The notes under the pieces are model-generated. The model ran no database searches. It saw only the letters and a program-made list of their open reading frames with translations, and was not told where the DNA came from. DNA of 64,000 bases from Nocardiopsis metallicus (lineage in GTDB: Bacteria > Actinomycetota > Actinomycetes > Streptosporangiales > Streptosporangiaceae): positions 3,658,001-3,722,000 of the forward strand of contig NZ_JACHDO010000001.1 in assembly GCF_014201115.1 (NCBI RefSeq), written 5' to 3'. The translations under genes were made by a program, and so were the position numbers. Below are positions 25,814-38,508 of this stretch, piece after piece (the stretch's first letter is position 1; each line of letters starts with the position of its first letter).

Positions 25814-27163
25814 CTACTCCCCTGAACCGCGCAGCAGGTGCACGGCGTCACCCGAGGTGACCACCGACCCGGTGACCAGCACACCGACCCCGCCGAACTC
25901 GCCGCCCGCCTCGGCCAGGCCTACCGCCTGGTCGATGGCGTCGTCGAGCCGGGGAGCCAGGTGGACGCGGTCCTCACCGAAGATCTGCTTGGCGATGTCG
26001 GACAGCTGAACCGGGTCGAGGGACCGCGGCGAGGAGTTGCGGGTGACCACGAGCTCGTCGAGCAGTGGTTCCAGGGGCTCCAAAATCCCCTCAACGTCCT
26101 TGTCGGCCATGACCGCGACCACGCCGATCAGCCGGGAGAAGGAGAAGGCCTCCTCCACGGCGGCGGCGGTGGCGATCATTCCGGCCGGGTTGTGCGCTGC
26201 GTCGGCGATGACGGTCGGGCTGGTGCGCACGACCTCCATCCGGCCCGGGGACTCCAGTCCGGCCAGGGCCTCGCCGACGATCACGGGGTCGAGTCCGGCG
26301 GCGTCCTCGGAGGCGGAGAAGGCCTCCACGGACGCGATGGCCACAGCGGCGTTGCTGGCCTGGTGCTCGCCGAACAACGGCAGGAAGAGGTTGTCGTAGT
26401 TCCCGGTGAGGCCCTTGACGGCGAACTGCTGCCCGCCGACGGCCACCTCCCGGGAGGTCACCCCGAACTCCAGCCCCTCCCGGGCCACGGTGGAACCGAC
26501 CTCGGCGGCGTGCCGGACCAGGACCTCCGCGGCGGGCAGCGGCTGCTGCGCCATGACGGTGACGGACTGGGGCTTGATGATGCCCGCCTTCTCCTCGGCG
26601 ATGCCGTCGAGGGTGTCGGGCAGGTAGTCGGTGTGGTCGATGCCGATGGGCGTGACGACCGCGACGTCGCCGTCGACGACGTTGGTGGCGTCCCAGGTAC
26701 CGCCCATGCCGACCTCCACCACCGCGACGTCCACGGGGGTGTCGGCGAAGACGGCGTAGGCCATGACCGTGAGGATCTCGAAGAACGACAGCCGGACGTC
26801 GTTCATCGAGTCGGCCATCTCCAGGAAGGGGCGGATGTCGTCGTAGGCCTCGACGAACCGTCCCTGGCTGATGGGCTCACCGTCGACGACGATGCGTTCG
26901 CGCACCGTCCGCAGGTGGGGACTGGTGTAGCGGCCCACCCGCAGGCCTCGGCCGCGCATGAGCGCGTCGATCATGCGGGCGGTGGACGTCTTGCCGTTGG
27001 TCCCGGTGACATGGATGACCCGGAAGTTGCGCTGCGGGTCGCCCAGCAGGTCCAGCACCGTGCGGACACGGTCCAGACGAGGATCGATGTCAGATTCGGG
27101 TGCGCGGGAGAGAATCTCCGCGGTGACCTCGGCGTAGCGCTCTGCGGCGCTCGCCTCACTCAC
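25814..27163 (-). CDS. folC: Bifunctional folylpolyglutamate/dihydrofolate synthase
   Basis: Adds glutamate to dihydropteroate or folates using ATP. I start at the GTG at 27163 (SEASAAERYAEV), giving 449 residues, the usual size; upstream reading frame is not FolC-like. Motifs: P-loop VTGTNGKTSTAR near residue 50, TSPHLRTVRERI, VEVGMGGTWDATNVV, IGIDHTDYLPDTL and, in the C-terminal ligase domain, DAAHNPAG. The next gene on the strand is DUF4233. A second, degenerate FolC-like gene begins 111 bases away on the opposite strand. valS, which often precedes folC in actinomycetes, is not here. Confidence 0.96.
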   Translation of the reverse strand: MSEASAAERYAEVTAEILSRAPESDIDPRLDRVRTVLDLLGDPQRNFRVIHVTGTNGKTSTARMIDALMRGRGLRVGRYTSPHLRTVRERIVVDGEPISQGRFVEAYDDIRPFLEMADSMNDVRLSFFEILTVMAYAVFADTPVDVAVVEVGMGGTWDATNVVDGDVAVVTPIGIDHTDYLPDTLDGIAEEKAGIIKPQSVTVMAQQPLPAAEVLVRHAAEVGSTVAREGLEFGVTSREVAVGGQQFAVKGLTGNYDNLFLPLFGEHQASNAAVAIASVEAFSASEDAAGLDPVIVGEALAGLESPGRMEVVRTSPTVIADAAHNPAGMIATAAAVEEAFSFSRLIGVVAVMADKDVEGILEPLEPLLDELVVTRNSSPRSLDPVQLSDIAKQIFGEDRVHLAPRLDDAIDQAVGLAEAGGEFGGVGVLVTGSVVTSGDAVHLLRGSGE

Positions 27164-27274
27164 GGCGTCTCGGTGATCGGGGTGTACACCCGCGCCAGTG
27201 TACGCGGCCTCACCTGGGCACGGACTCCGGGTCGGGTGCGCGAAGCCCGGCGTGGGGCGGACCATACTGTGGTC

Positions 27275-28543
27275 ATGCCCAGCCTTGACCCGGTCGTCGC
27301 CCCCTTCTTCTCCGAGTGGGCGGGCCGCCGCCCCGGACAGTCCCGCAGCCTGGACCGCGCGAGTGCGCTGATGGCCGCCCTGAACCTGGACCCGGCGCCC
27401 GTACCGGTACTCGGGGTGGTCGGCTCCAAGGGCAAGGGGAGCACGGCCACGTACGCGGCGGCGACGCTGTCCGCCGCCGGGCTCCGGACCGTCCTGGTCA
27501 CCGGCCCGAGCTTCCGGGGATACCGCGAACGGGTCCGGGTCGACGGGCTGTCGGTGACCGACGAAGAACTCCGCTCCCTGGGCGAGGCAGTCGAGACGGC
27601 CCGCCGAGAACTGCCCTCCCCCGCCCGGAGCGGCGGCTACCTGGCGCCGAGCGGCCTGTTCCTGATCGCCGGGCTCCTGCACGCCCGCGCGGTCGGCGCC
27701 GACGCGTGCGTCCTGGAGGCCGGAATGGGCGGCCACCGCGACGAGCTCAGGCTGGTCGGCCCGGAGGTGGTGGCGCTTGGCATGGTTTTTGCCGAGCACC
27801 TGGGGATTCTTGGCGACACCGTGACGGAGATCGCCCGCGAGAAGACCCGGGTGGCCGACCCGGACCGGACCCGGGCCCTGGTGACCCTGCCGCAGAGCCC
27901 CGAGGTGGCCCCGGTCGTCAGCGAGACCCTGCACGAGGTCACCGAGGGCCGGGTCTCCCCGCGGGTGGTGGACCCCGCGACCGCTGAGGAGCCGCCGCGG
28001 GAGCTGCGGCCCTCGGGCCTGTCCGCCGCCTCCGGTGTCCTGGGGACGGCCGCCGCCACCCGCATGCTGGAACTGCTCGGGCACCCGGCGGCCGCCCCGG
28101 AACGCCTCCACTCCGTTCTGGGCACCGTCACCCTGCCCGCCCGCCTGTCCCGGCACACCGTGCCCGGCTCGACCGCCGAGGTGGTGGTGGACTCGGCCAT
28201 CGACCGCGTCGGCGTGGCCGCCGCCCTAGCCCACGCCCGCGCGCTGTGGGGCGGTGTGGACCACGTGCTGCTGTGCCTGCCCGACCACAAGGACGTCTCC
28301 GGCGCGGTCAGCGCCCTCGAAGGCCTGCCCGTGACCGCGGTCCGCCTGCCCGAGGCCCACCTGCGCTTCGACCACGACCTCCCCGCCCACTGGGACCGTG
28401 TCGGCGCCGAGGGCCTCTCCCCCGCCACCGTCACCGCGTTGGGCCAGCGTGTCCTGGCCCTGGGCACGGTCTACTTCACCGGACGCGTGCTGGAGGTCCT
28501 GGACGCCCCCACCGACCGCCTGTTCGACGCGAACCGCGCATAG
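27275..28543 (+). CDS. FolC-like Mur-ligase paralogue, probably of changed function
   Basis: A 422-residue protein with the FolC/Mur-ligase plan: P-loop GVVGSKGKGSTATYA near residue 48, LEAGMGGHRDEL where FolC has EVGLGGRLDAT, and FLGDT-like GILGDTVTEIAREKTRV. Differences: the TSPH of FolC's folate-binding loop is replaced by TGPSFRGYRERV, the DHT by FAEHLG, and the DxAHNP of the C-terminal domain by VDSAIDRVGV. It may therefore ligate another acceptor or have lost activity. It is transcribed divergently from folC from a 111-base gap, and an ATG start at 27275 follows the sequence ACTGTGGTC with no clear Shine-Dalgarno. Codon use is like its neighbours. Confidence 0.8.
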   Translation: MPSLDPVVAPFFSEWAGRRPGQSRSLDRASALMAALNLDPAPVPVLGVVGSKGKGSTATYAAATLSAAGLRTVLVTGPSFRGYRERVRVDGLSVTDEELRSLGEAVETARRELPSPARSGGYLAPSGLFLIAGLLHARAVGADACVLEAGMGGHRDELRLVGPEVVALGMVFAEHLGILGDTVTEIAREKTRVADPDRTRALVTLPQSPEVAPVVSETLHEVTEGRVSPRVVDPATAEEPPRELRPSGLSAASGVLGTAAATRMLELLGHPAAAPERLHSVLGTVTLPARLSRHTVPGSTAEVVVDSAIDRVGVAAALAHARALWGGVDHVLLCLPDHKDVSGAVSALEGLPVTAVRLPEAHLRFDHDLPAHWDRVGAEGLSPATVTALGQRVLALGTVYFTGRVLEVLDAPTDRLFDANRA

Positions 28544-28685
28544 GTCTCGCGCCCTCGACCCGTCATCCGCAAAAGGCCCGTGTACCTGCGGACATGACGG
28601 CATGATCACCCTTGGTCACCCCCTCGGCGGCCGGACGAGCGCTTCGACGCGTGCGTTCGGCCTCCCCCGAGCTCCAAGGAGCCGC

Positions 28686-29558
28686 ATGCCCACACGCGAG
28701 CACGAGATCCCTCTGCGGCTCGTCCAGAACCAACCGGCCATGGCCCCGGCACTGCTGGAGTACCTGGGCTTCGAGGTGCCCCGGTACACCGAGGCGCTCA
28801 ACACCAGTTCGGTACTGACCAACTGCGACCCCAAGGAGTTCAACGGCGACGGCGCTGTCGTGCTGCGCGACGGCACCGAGAACGTGATGGCGGTGGTGGT
28901 CGAACGCCAACACGGCCATGACAAGGACAAGCGCCGCAGTTGGCCCGCCTACCTGGTCACCCTGCACGTCCGGCTGGAGTGCCCGACGATGCTGCTGGTC
29001 CTGTGCCCGAGCGACGCGATGGCCCGCTGGTGCGCCCAGCCGATCCGGACCGGCCACCCGGGTTTCGACCTGGTTCCGCTGACTATCGGCCCGACCCGGA
29101 TGCCGGTCGTCGCCAGGGAAGAAGAGGCCCGGATACTCCCCGAACTGGCGGTGCTCTCGGCCCACGCCCACGGAAACGACGATCACCGCACCCTACGCGC
29201 GGTGATCGGGGCGCTGGATTCCACGCCCGAGATGAACCGGGCGTTTTATTATGACTATGTGCTGTCCGGCCTCAACGAGGCCGCTCGGAAGGAGCTGGAG
29301 AGCTTGATGGCCGTGGAAACCTACGAGTGGCAGAGCGACTTCGCACGCAAGTACGTCGGCATCGGCCGAGAAGAGGGCCGCGAGGAAGGCCGTGCTTCCG
29401 GGGTTGCCCGGAGTGTGATCTCGGTTCTGGAAGCGCGAGGCTTCGACGTAACCGGCAAGATCCGCGAACGGATCGAGAGCTGCACGGACCTGGAGACCCT
29501 GGAGAAGTGGGTTCCCGCCGCCGTAACCGTGGACCGGCCCGAAGACCTCTTCGACTGA
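28686..29558 (+). CDS. Rpn-like PD-(D/E)XK family protein, transposase-associated type
   Basis: A 290-residue protein of a family common in Streptomyces and relatives. It has a D...ExQ-like core (DGAVVLRDG then AVVVERQHG), a conserved middle (WPAYLVTLHVRLECP, MLLVLCPSDAMARWCAQPI), and a C-terminal tail with GREEGREEGRASG followed by LEARGFDVTGKIRERI. These features match the Rpn recombination-promoting nuclease group, whose members are DNA endonucleases in E. coli. The ATG at 28686 has AAGGAG 5 bases upstream. No terminal repeats or other mobile-element genes flank it. Whether it cuts DNA is not shown. Confidence 0.75.
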   Translation: MPTREHEIPLRLVQNQPAMAPALLEYLGFEVPRYTEALNTSSVLTNCDPKEFNGDGAVVLRDGTENVMAVVVERQHGHDKDKRRSWPAYLVTLHVRLECPTMLLVLCPSDAMARWCAQPIRTGHPGFDLVPLTIGPTRMPVVAREEEARILPELAVLSAHAHGNDDHRTLRAVIGALDSTPEMNRAFYYDYVLSGLNEAARKELESLMAVETYEWQSDFARKYVGIGREEGREEGRASGVARSVISVLEARGFDVTGKIRERIESCTDLETLEKWVPAAVTVDRPEDLFD

Positions 29559-29566
29559 TGGCGGGT

Positions 29567-29593
29567 GGGCTGGCTCCGGGTCAGAGCCAGCCC
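29567..29593 (+). terminator. Terminator hairpin after the Rpn-like gene
   Basis: Perfect 10-bp stem (29567-29576 with 29584-29593), 7-base loop, 8 bases past the stop. Confidence 0.75.
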
Positions 29594-29727
29594 CTTCGTC
29601 GGGCCGTATGGACCGCTTCGGCCAGTTCACAGACGGGGAACGTACACGAGTGCCTCACCGCGTACGGGCCCGTACAGAAAGCGAAAGCCCCGCCGGTCGT
29701 GCCGACGGGGCGGTGTTCGCGTAGTGG

Positions 29728-29919
29728 TTACCGTTTCCGCTGCCAGGGTTCCGGGAGCGGAGCCCCGGCACGGAGCGCGGCGTCGAGCTCGTGCCACAGC
29801 GCGCGGGCGGAGCGGAGGGCGACGAAGGACCGCGCGGCACCGCACAGCGCGCCGTGTCTGTTCTCGCTGAGCACGGACTCGTCCGTGTGTCGAACGGCAA
29901 GGGAGCGTGGCCGGTACAC
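29728..29919 (-). CDS. Small hypothetical protein of Scr1/DUF397 neighbourhoods
   Basis: About 63 residues from a GTG at 29919, ending in ARALWHELDAALRAGAPLPEPWQR, a C-terminus I recognise from small hypothetical proteins encoded beside DUF5753/DUF397 genes in actinomycetes. The frame remains open upstream to 30015 (95 residues), but similarity seems to begin at VYRPRSLAVRHT. A hairpin-forming stretch around 29685-29713 lies just beyond the stop. It is divergent from the decayed DUF5753 gene, consistent with their being one neighbourhood. Function unknown. Confidence 0.5.
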   Translation of the reverse strand: MYRPRSLAVRHTDESVLSENRHGALCGAARSFVALRSARALWHELDAALRAGAPLPEPWQRKR

Positions 29920-30076
29920 CCCTAGACGAAACCCCCGGAGCGCAATCCGAGGGCTCGTTACCCGTGTTCCGTTCGGAGAAGGAGCACATACGGTCAAAGA
30001 TGCCCGTCCGGGCATTCTCCGGACGTATTGAGCAACTTTCCGCAGTCAGTACACATGTGGGTCCTTCCAGTCGAGG

Positions 30077-30292
30077 TCACGGGACTCGCTGAGTGATGCC
30101 GCAGGCGCGGCACTGTTGAATTCGGGAACCGGGGGCACGGTTCCAATCGTGCGGCGGACACCCCGACGCTGACGGTGGTCCGCCCCTGCGCGGAAGCGGC
30201 GGGCTCTCCCCCGTGCGCGGAGCGGGCACCTGAGGACGGCGCGGCCGTGTTAGCCGCGCGAGGTCATCGAACGTGCGAACTGGAGCGGTCAT
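30077..30292 (-). CDS. Possible small protein with a CxxC pair
   Basis: A 71-residue frame whose C-terminal half reads CPPHDWNRAPGSRIQQCRACGI, i.e. a cysteine before HDW and a CxxC, as in small zinc-ribbon-like actinobacterial proteins. The N-terminal half is Arg/Pro-rich. The ATG at 30292 has only a weak GGGGCGG upstream. I am not sure it is translated; it lies between a small gene on the same strand and the decayed DUF5753 gene. Confidence 0.35.
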   Translation of the reverse strand: MTAPVRTFDDLARLTRPRRPQVPAPRTGESPPLPRRGGPPSASGCPPHDWNRAPGSRIQQCRACGITQRVP

Positions 30293-30317
30293 ATCCGCCC
30301 CAAGAGTTCACTCGTGA

Positions 30318-30863
30318 GCCAACGGGCAAGGGATTCCTCCTCGCCCTTCCGGCCAAACCGAAGCCGCAGCCAGGCACGTCACCCTGGTCGCGCCTGCGGG
30401 TGTGCCCGGGATGCTACAAGCGCCCGAATACGCCACAGAGGTCTTCCGCGCAGCCAGTCCCATGGCCAGCGCGGAAGACCTCGCGAGTCTGGTTACGCTC
30501 CGGTGCGAGCGTCTTTCTGCTCTACCCGAACTGCGAGTCACGGCGGTGTTCCCCGCGACAGCGGTCGGTGGGCTCTCGCCGCCTCTTCAAAGCGCGCAGG
30601 CGAAACATCTTCTGGCCTGGGCGGAAACCGGACGTGTGACCGTGTGTCTCGCTCCGTTGGGAACCTCGATGATCGTGCCGGTCGCTCCCCTCATGAACTA
30701 CCGGCTACGATCCGGCGAGAGGATCATCGCGAGCGATCACGCAGACGGTACCGTTCTACTAACCGCCGACGCGACGGAACGCGTAGACGCGGTGGTCACG
30801 GCAGCTTGGACCACCGCGTTGCCGGTCGCCTCCTCCTTGGGGTACCTGGAGAGCCTCACATGA
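30318..30863 (+). pseudogene. Truncated DUF5753 (Scr1-type) regulator lacking its HTH
   Basis: The frame shows the DUF5753 effector domain from near VPGMLQAPEYATEVFR (GTG at 30402) to LGYLESLT, including LRCERL and the usual Q-x-x-HLL. Similarity seems to run a little upstream of the GTG (EAAARHVTLVAPAG) but an in-frame TGA at 30315 ends the frame, and the N-terminal XRE helix-turn-helix that normally makes up the first ~100 residues is not found in any frame upstream. So this is a 5'-deleted regulator; a shorter protein of 153 residues might still be made from the GTG at 30402. Its stop overlaps the start of the DUF397 gene, the normal pairing. Confidence 0.75.
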
Positions 30864-31042
30864 GCACCCCCGCCAAGTGGCACAAGAGCAGCTACAGCGC
30901 CAACGGGAACAACTGCGTGGAGGCCCGCGAGTCCGCCCGCGGTGCGGACGTCCGCGACACCCAGCACCGGGAAGCGGGCCACCTGTCGTTCCCCATCGCA
31001 GAATGGACCGCCCTCGTAGGGGATCTCCGCGCGAACCGCTGA
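30860..31042 (+). CDS. DUF397 domain protein
   Basis: A 60-residue protein with the full DUF397 signature: WHKSSYSANGNNCVEAR, then ADVRDT and the C-terminal LSFPIAEWTALV. The ATG overlaps the stop of the truncated DUF5753 frame (ATGA). DUF397 proteins are partners of Scr1-like DUF5753 regulators and are often described as a toxin-antitoxin-like pair acting on development and secondary metabolism. This one is intact although its partner has lost the DNA-binding part. Confidence 0.9.
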   Translation: MSTPAKWHKSSYSANGNNCVEARESARGADVRDTQHREAGHLSFPIAEWTALVGDLRANR

Positions 31043-31177
31043 ACGCCTCCGCATCACCGCGCCCCTTGGTCTGGCACCGGGGAGTCGTGGTGGACATGTC
31101 CCCGGCCTCGCCGAGCTGGGCCCGCCGGACCATGACAGAACTCACGGGTGGCCCGCGTGCGGTCCCCTGGTGCGCGG

Positions 31178-31213
31178 CGAGGGGTCGGGGAGAGTGCTCT
31201 CCCCGACCCCTCG
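31178..31213. terminator. Bidirectional terminator, 16-bp perfect stem
   Basis: Arms 31178-31193 and 31198-31213 around loop GTGC, between the convergent DUF397 gene and the first LVIVD gene. Confidence 0.8.
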
Positions 31214-31259
31214 TATTGGCCCTCGAACCAGTCCTCGAACCGGGTTCGTCCCTTCTCGC

Positions 31260-32645
31260 CTACCGGCCGGGGCGGTAGACGGGCTGGGTCTGCGGGTTGA
31301 ACTCGTCGTAGGTGACGCGCTCGGCCGCGCGCAGGCGCGGGTCGGTGATCTTGAGGACGTCCAGGCCGCGCTCGATGTCGGAGGAGTACACGTAACCGTT
31401 GTAGTAGTACGCCGACCAGGTGTCGTTGTCCTGGATGTCCGGGTCGATCCGGGAATCGGCGTCGAAGTAGCCGATCTCGCGCGGGTTCCTCGGGTCGTTG
31501 AAGTCGATCACCGAGACGCCGCCCTGGTACCAGGACTGCACGAAGTAGTCCTTCCCGGGAACCGGGATCAGCGAGCCGTTGTGCGCCACGCAGATCTGGT
31601 CGCCCTGGTGGCGGTCGATCTTGAAGTAGCTGGCGAACTCCAGCGTGGCGTCGGCGCCCTTGCCCTTGATGGTGTAGATGGCGTTGGCACCGCGCTCGGG
31701 GCCGATCTCCTCGGTGCAGGTCGGGGCTCCGCCGCCGCCGAGTTCGTCGGTGAACAGGACGGTCCTGGCGTCGTTGGTGAACGTGGCCGAGTGCCAGAAC
31801 GCGAAGTTCTCGTCCTGGATCACCTCGGTGACCACCGGCTCCAGCGGATCGCTGATGTCCATCAGGATGCCGTCGCCCATGCAGGCGCCGGCGGCCAGGT
31901 CCTTGGTGGGGAAGACCGTGATGTCGTGGCAGCCCTGAGTGGGCAGCAGCAGGTTGTCCTGGTCGTGGTTGCCGCCGTCGGGGAAGAGCACCGGCTCACT
32001 GGCGACGGCCGCCGAGGCCGGGTCCTCCAGCGGGACCTCGATGACCGAGATCTTGTCGTGCGGCGGCTGGCAGTTCGGGAAGTTCACCGAGGGCGAGTAC
32101 GAGGAGACGTACACGTACTCGCGCTCCTCGTCGCCGGGCACCAGGGTCAGGGTGTGCGAACCGCAGTCGGTGCGCACCGCCGACACGTACTGCGGGTTGG
32201 CCTTGTCGGAGATGTCGAAGATCCGCACGCCCTCGAACCCGTTCGGGTCGGTGACCGGGACCGCCGGAGCGCCGCACTCGTCGCTGGCCCGGGGGTAGTC
32301 AACGGCGAAGTACAGCAGGTCGCCGCTGACCGACACGTCGCCCTGGCCGCCGGGGCACAGCACCTCGGAGACGACCGTCGGGGACTCCGGGTCGGAGATG
32401 TCGTAGACGACGAACCCGTCGTAGTTACCACCGATCGCGTAGTCGCCGGTGAACGCCAGGTCCGAGTTGACGTTGTTGACCGCCTCGGGCTTGGGCACGT
32501 TGGTGACGAACTCGACGTTGTCGCTGGAGATGTCGTCGGAGGGCGGCGTGTCGGCGTGAGCCGCCGCCGGGCCGAGCAGTCCGGCGAGCACAGCAGCGGC
32601 CGCGGCCGTCGCCAGTGCGGCCACACGGCGCGGTGAGGTGCGCAT
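31260..32645 (-). CDS. Secreted LVIVD-repeat beta-propeller protein, copy A
   Basis: A 461-residue exported protein. A signal peptide with a basic start, an Ala-rich core and an AHA cleavage site near residue 31 leads into a mature domain made of LVIVD-type blades (e.g. GFVVYDISDPESPTVV, VRIFDISDKANPQYVS, GILMDISDPLEPVV, GVSVIDFNDPRNPREI, GLDVLKITDPRL). Eight cysteines sit at fixed places shared with the other three copies (CPGG, ECGAP, DCGSH, NCQPP, GCHDI, ACMGD, TCTEE, CVAH), suggesting four disulfides. Conserved His occur in CHDI, FWHSATF and AHNGS. AGGAAAG lies 8 bases before the ATG at 32645. The biochemical role of this family is not known to me. Confidence 0.88.
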   Translation of the reverse strand: MRTSPRRVAALATAAAAAVLAGLLGPAAAHADTPPSDDISSDNVEFVTNVPKPEAVNNVNSDLAFTGDYAIGGNYDGFVVYDISDPESPTVVSEVLCPGGQGDVSVSGDLLYFAVDYPRASDECGAPAVPVTDPNGFEGVRIFDISDKANPQYVSAVRTDCGSHTLTLVPGDEEREYVYVSSYSPSVNFPNCQPPHDKISVIEVPLEDPASAAVASEPVLFPDGGNHDQDNLLLPTQGCHDITVFPTKDLAAGACMGDGILMDISDPLEPVVTEVIQDENFAFWHSATFTNDARTVLFTDELGGGGAPTCTEEIGPERGANAIYTIKGKGADATLEFASYFKIDRHQGDQICVAHNGSLIPVPGKDYFVQSWYQGGVSVIDFNDPRNPREIGYFDADSRIDPDIQDNDTWSAYYYNGYVYSSDIERGLDVLKITDPRLRAAERVTYDEFNPQTQPVYRPGR

Positions 32646-32729
32646 GGGTCTCTCTTTCCTGTGATGGGGGTGTCCCGTGCCCCCCCGGGGCCGGCCGGGG
32701 GCGGAGGGTGGGACAGGGGGGAGCACGCG

Positions 32730-32760
32730 GGGGTGCCGCGCGTGGCTCGCGCGGCACCCC
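32730..32760 (-). terminator. Terminator after LVIVD copy B
   Basis: Perfect 13-bp stem (32730-32742 with 32748-32760), 5-base loop, 22 bases past the stop of copy B. Confidence 0.8.
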
Positions 32761-32782
32761 GGTACGTCACAGCCGACCGTGG

Positions 32783-34198
<1,416 letters not shown>

Positions 34199-34253
34199 GG
34201 TTTCTCCAGATCGTTTCACGTTGGGGGACGGGGGTTGGGGGATGCTGTGCGGC

Positions 34254-34281
34254 GGGGCCGCGGCCGCTCGGCCGCGGCCCC
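34254..34281 (-). terminator. Terminator after LVIVD copy C
   Basis: Perfect 12-bp GC-only stem (34254-34265 with 34270-34281), 4-base loop. Confidence 0.75.
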
Positions 34282-34342
34282 GGTCTCTCCCGTTTGCCCT
34301 GACTCCCCAGGAGGAGCCACCGGGAGAGAATCGTGGGTCGCG

Positions 34343-35752
<1,410 letters not shown>

Positions 35753-35899
35753 GTGTACTCCTGATTCCGATTGGAGCGAAACAGGAAGAACGTACACAGT
35801 TCAACATCAATATGTATAGAGGGAAACAAAAGAAACATGGTTGTTAACACGGTGTAGAGCTGACCCGATCTGGCTACGCACAGTGCCTAGGCTTCGCCG

Positions 35900-37312
<1,413 letters not shown>

Positions 37313-37332
37313 GCCCCCACCCCCCGAAAAAC

Positions 37333-37362
37333 ACCCAAAGAAGTTATTTGACTACTTTGGGT
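37333..37362. promoter_or_regulatory. Inverted repeat in the promoter region of LVIVD copy D
   Basis: ACCCAAAG (37333-37340) and CTTTGGGT (37355-37362) are perfect complements 14 bases apart in unusually AT-rich DNA, next to TATACA on the minus strand (about 37363-37369). It could be an operator; no known regulator consensus recognised. Confidence 0.45.
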
Positions 37363-37648
37363 TGTATATCTGCCATGCGCCACAGACCAGACGAAACGCC
37401 GAGCACGGGCATCTCACCCCTGAATGCCGTACCTGGGCACCACGCGCGTCACATGGGCGTACTCGCAACCACGCGGGCGTCCGCACGCAACACAAAAGCC
37501 GCACACGACGGGGCCAACACGCGCTCGGCACTGGACAAAACACCCACGGAGTGAGTAGAAAACCCGCAGGATGTCGCGTTCATCGAGTCGCGGTCACCCC
37601 TACCGGCGGACACCCGCCCCGCCGGCCCCCACCCCTGAAGGAGACCCC

Positions 37649-38356
37649 GTGCGTCGCCTGGCACTCGCAGCCGGAACCGCCCTCGTACTGCTCGGAGTCT
37701 CGGCCTGTACCGGCGATGACGGCGAGCAGTCCGCCAACGTCATCGCCCCCGGAGCCCCCGGAGAGGCCTCAACCCCCGCCACGGCCGAGCAGATCGCCGC
37801 CCTCGCCGAGGAGCAGGGCCACAACGAGGCCGACGTCACCTACCTGGTGAAGATGATCGAGCACCACGCCCAGGCCCTGGAGATGACCGAACTGGTCGAG
37901 GACCGCTACGAGCGCGACGGCATCGAGCGCATCGCCGACCGCATCTCCGCCGCGCAGGGGCCCGAGATCTCCGCGATGGAGAGCTGGCTGGAGGTGAACG
38001 TCTTCGGCCCGGCCCGGGAGAATCCCGCCTACCAGAACTTCTGCGGGCTGGAGGGCGACGGCAGCCACCACTCCGGGGAGGACGACGTGGTCGAGTGCGA
38101 CCTCCAGGTCGACCACGAGGACATGGAGGGCATGGTCTCCGACGAGGACATGCGGCGCCTCGCCGACGCCGAGGGCGACGACTTCGACCAGCTCTTCGTG
38201 GAACTCATGACCGTCCACCACGAAGGCGCGGTCACCATGGCCGAGCAGGTCATGGCGGAGGGCAAGGACCAGGAGGTCCTGCGGATGGCCAACGACCTCA
38301 TCGCCGAGCAGAACACCGAGATCGCCCGCATGGAGAAGGTCCTGGCGGGCGACTGA
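37649..38356 (+). CDS. DUF305 family lipoprotein
   Basis: A 235-residue exported lipoprotein: short basic start, hydrophobic stretch LALAAGTALVLLG and lipobox VSAC at about residues 15-19 of the precursor, then an acidic linker. Two DUF305 units follow, each with a di-histidine motif: MIEHHAQALEM and MTVHHEGAVTM, plus a cysteine pair (FCGLEG and VECDL). DUF305 proteins resemble ferritin-like four-helix bundles and may bind metal; function is not settled. Start is the GTG at 37649 with AAGGAG 6 bases upstream; the frame further upstream is Pro/Arg-rich and not a signal peptide. It is divergent from LVIVD copy D. Confidence 0.88.
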   Translation: MRRLALAAGTALVLLGVSACTGDDGEQSANVIAPGAPGEASTPATAEQIAALAEEQGHNEADVTYLVKMIEHHAQALEMTELVEDRYERDGIERIADRISAAQGPEISAMESWLEVNVFGPARENPAYQNFCGLEGDGSHHSGEDDVVECDLQVDHEDMEGMVSDEDMRRLADAEGDDFDQLFVELMTVHHEGAVTMAEQVMAEGKDQEVLRMANDLIAEQNTEIARMEKVLAGD

Positions 38357-38436
38357 GGCGCCCCTTGGCCGCGCTCCGGTTCCGCGTCCTCCCCATGGCC
38401 GCCCCGGCGGCGCTCAGGGCCGCCCAGACGCGAGAA

Positions 38437-38465
38437 GGGGGCGCCCCCTCGAGAAGGGGCGCCCC
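38437..38465. terminator. GC-rich hairpin after the DUF305 gene
   Basis: GGGGCGCCCC-type sequences at about 38437-38448 and 38456-38465 pair across CTCGAGA; plausible terminator for the DUF305 transcript. Confidence 0.55.
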
Positions 38466-38482
38466 GAATCCCACTGGTGCCT

Positions 38483-38506
38483 GCGGCGGCCCCTCAGGGC
38501 CGCCGC
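38483..38506 (-). terminator. Terminator hairpin after clpX
   Basis: Perfect 10-bp stem (38483-38492 with 38497-38506) and loop CTCA directly after the clpX stop. Confidence 0.75.
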
Positions 38507-38508
38507 GC

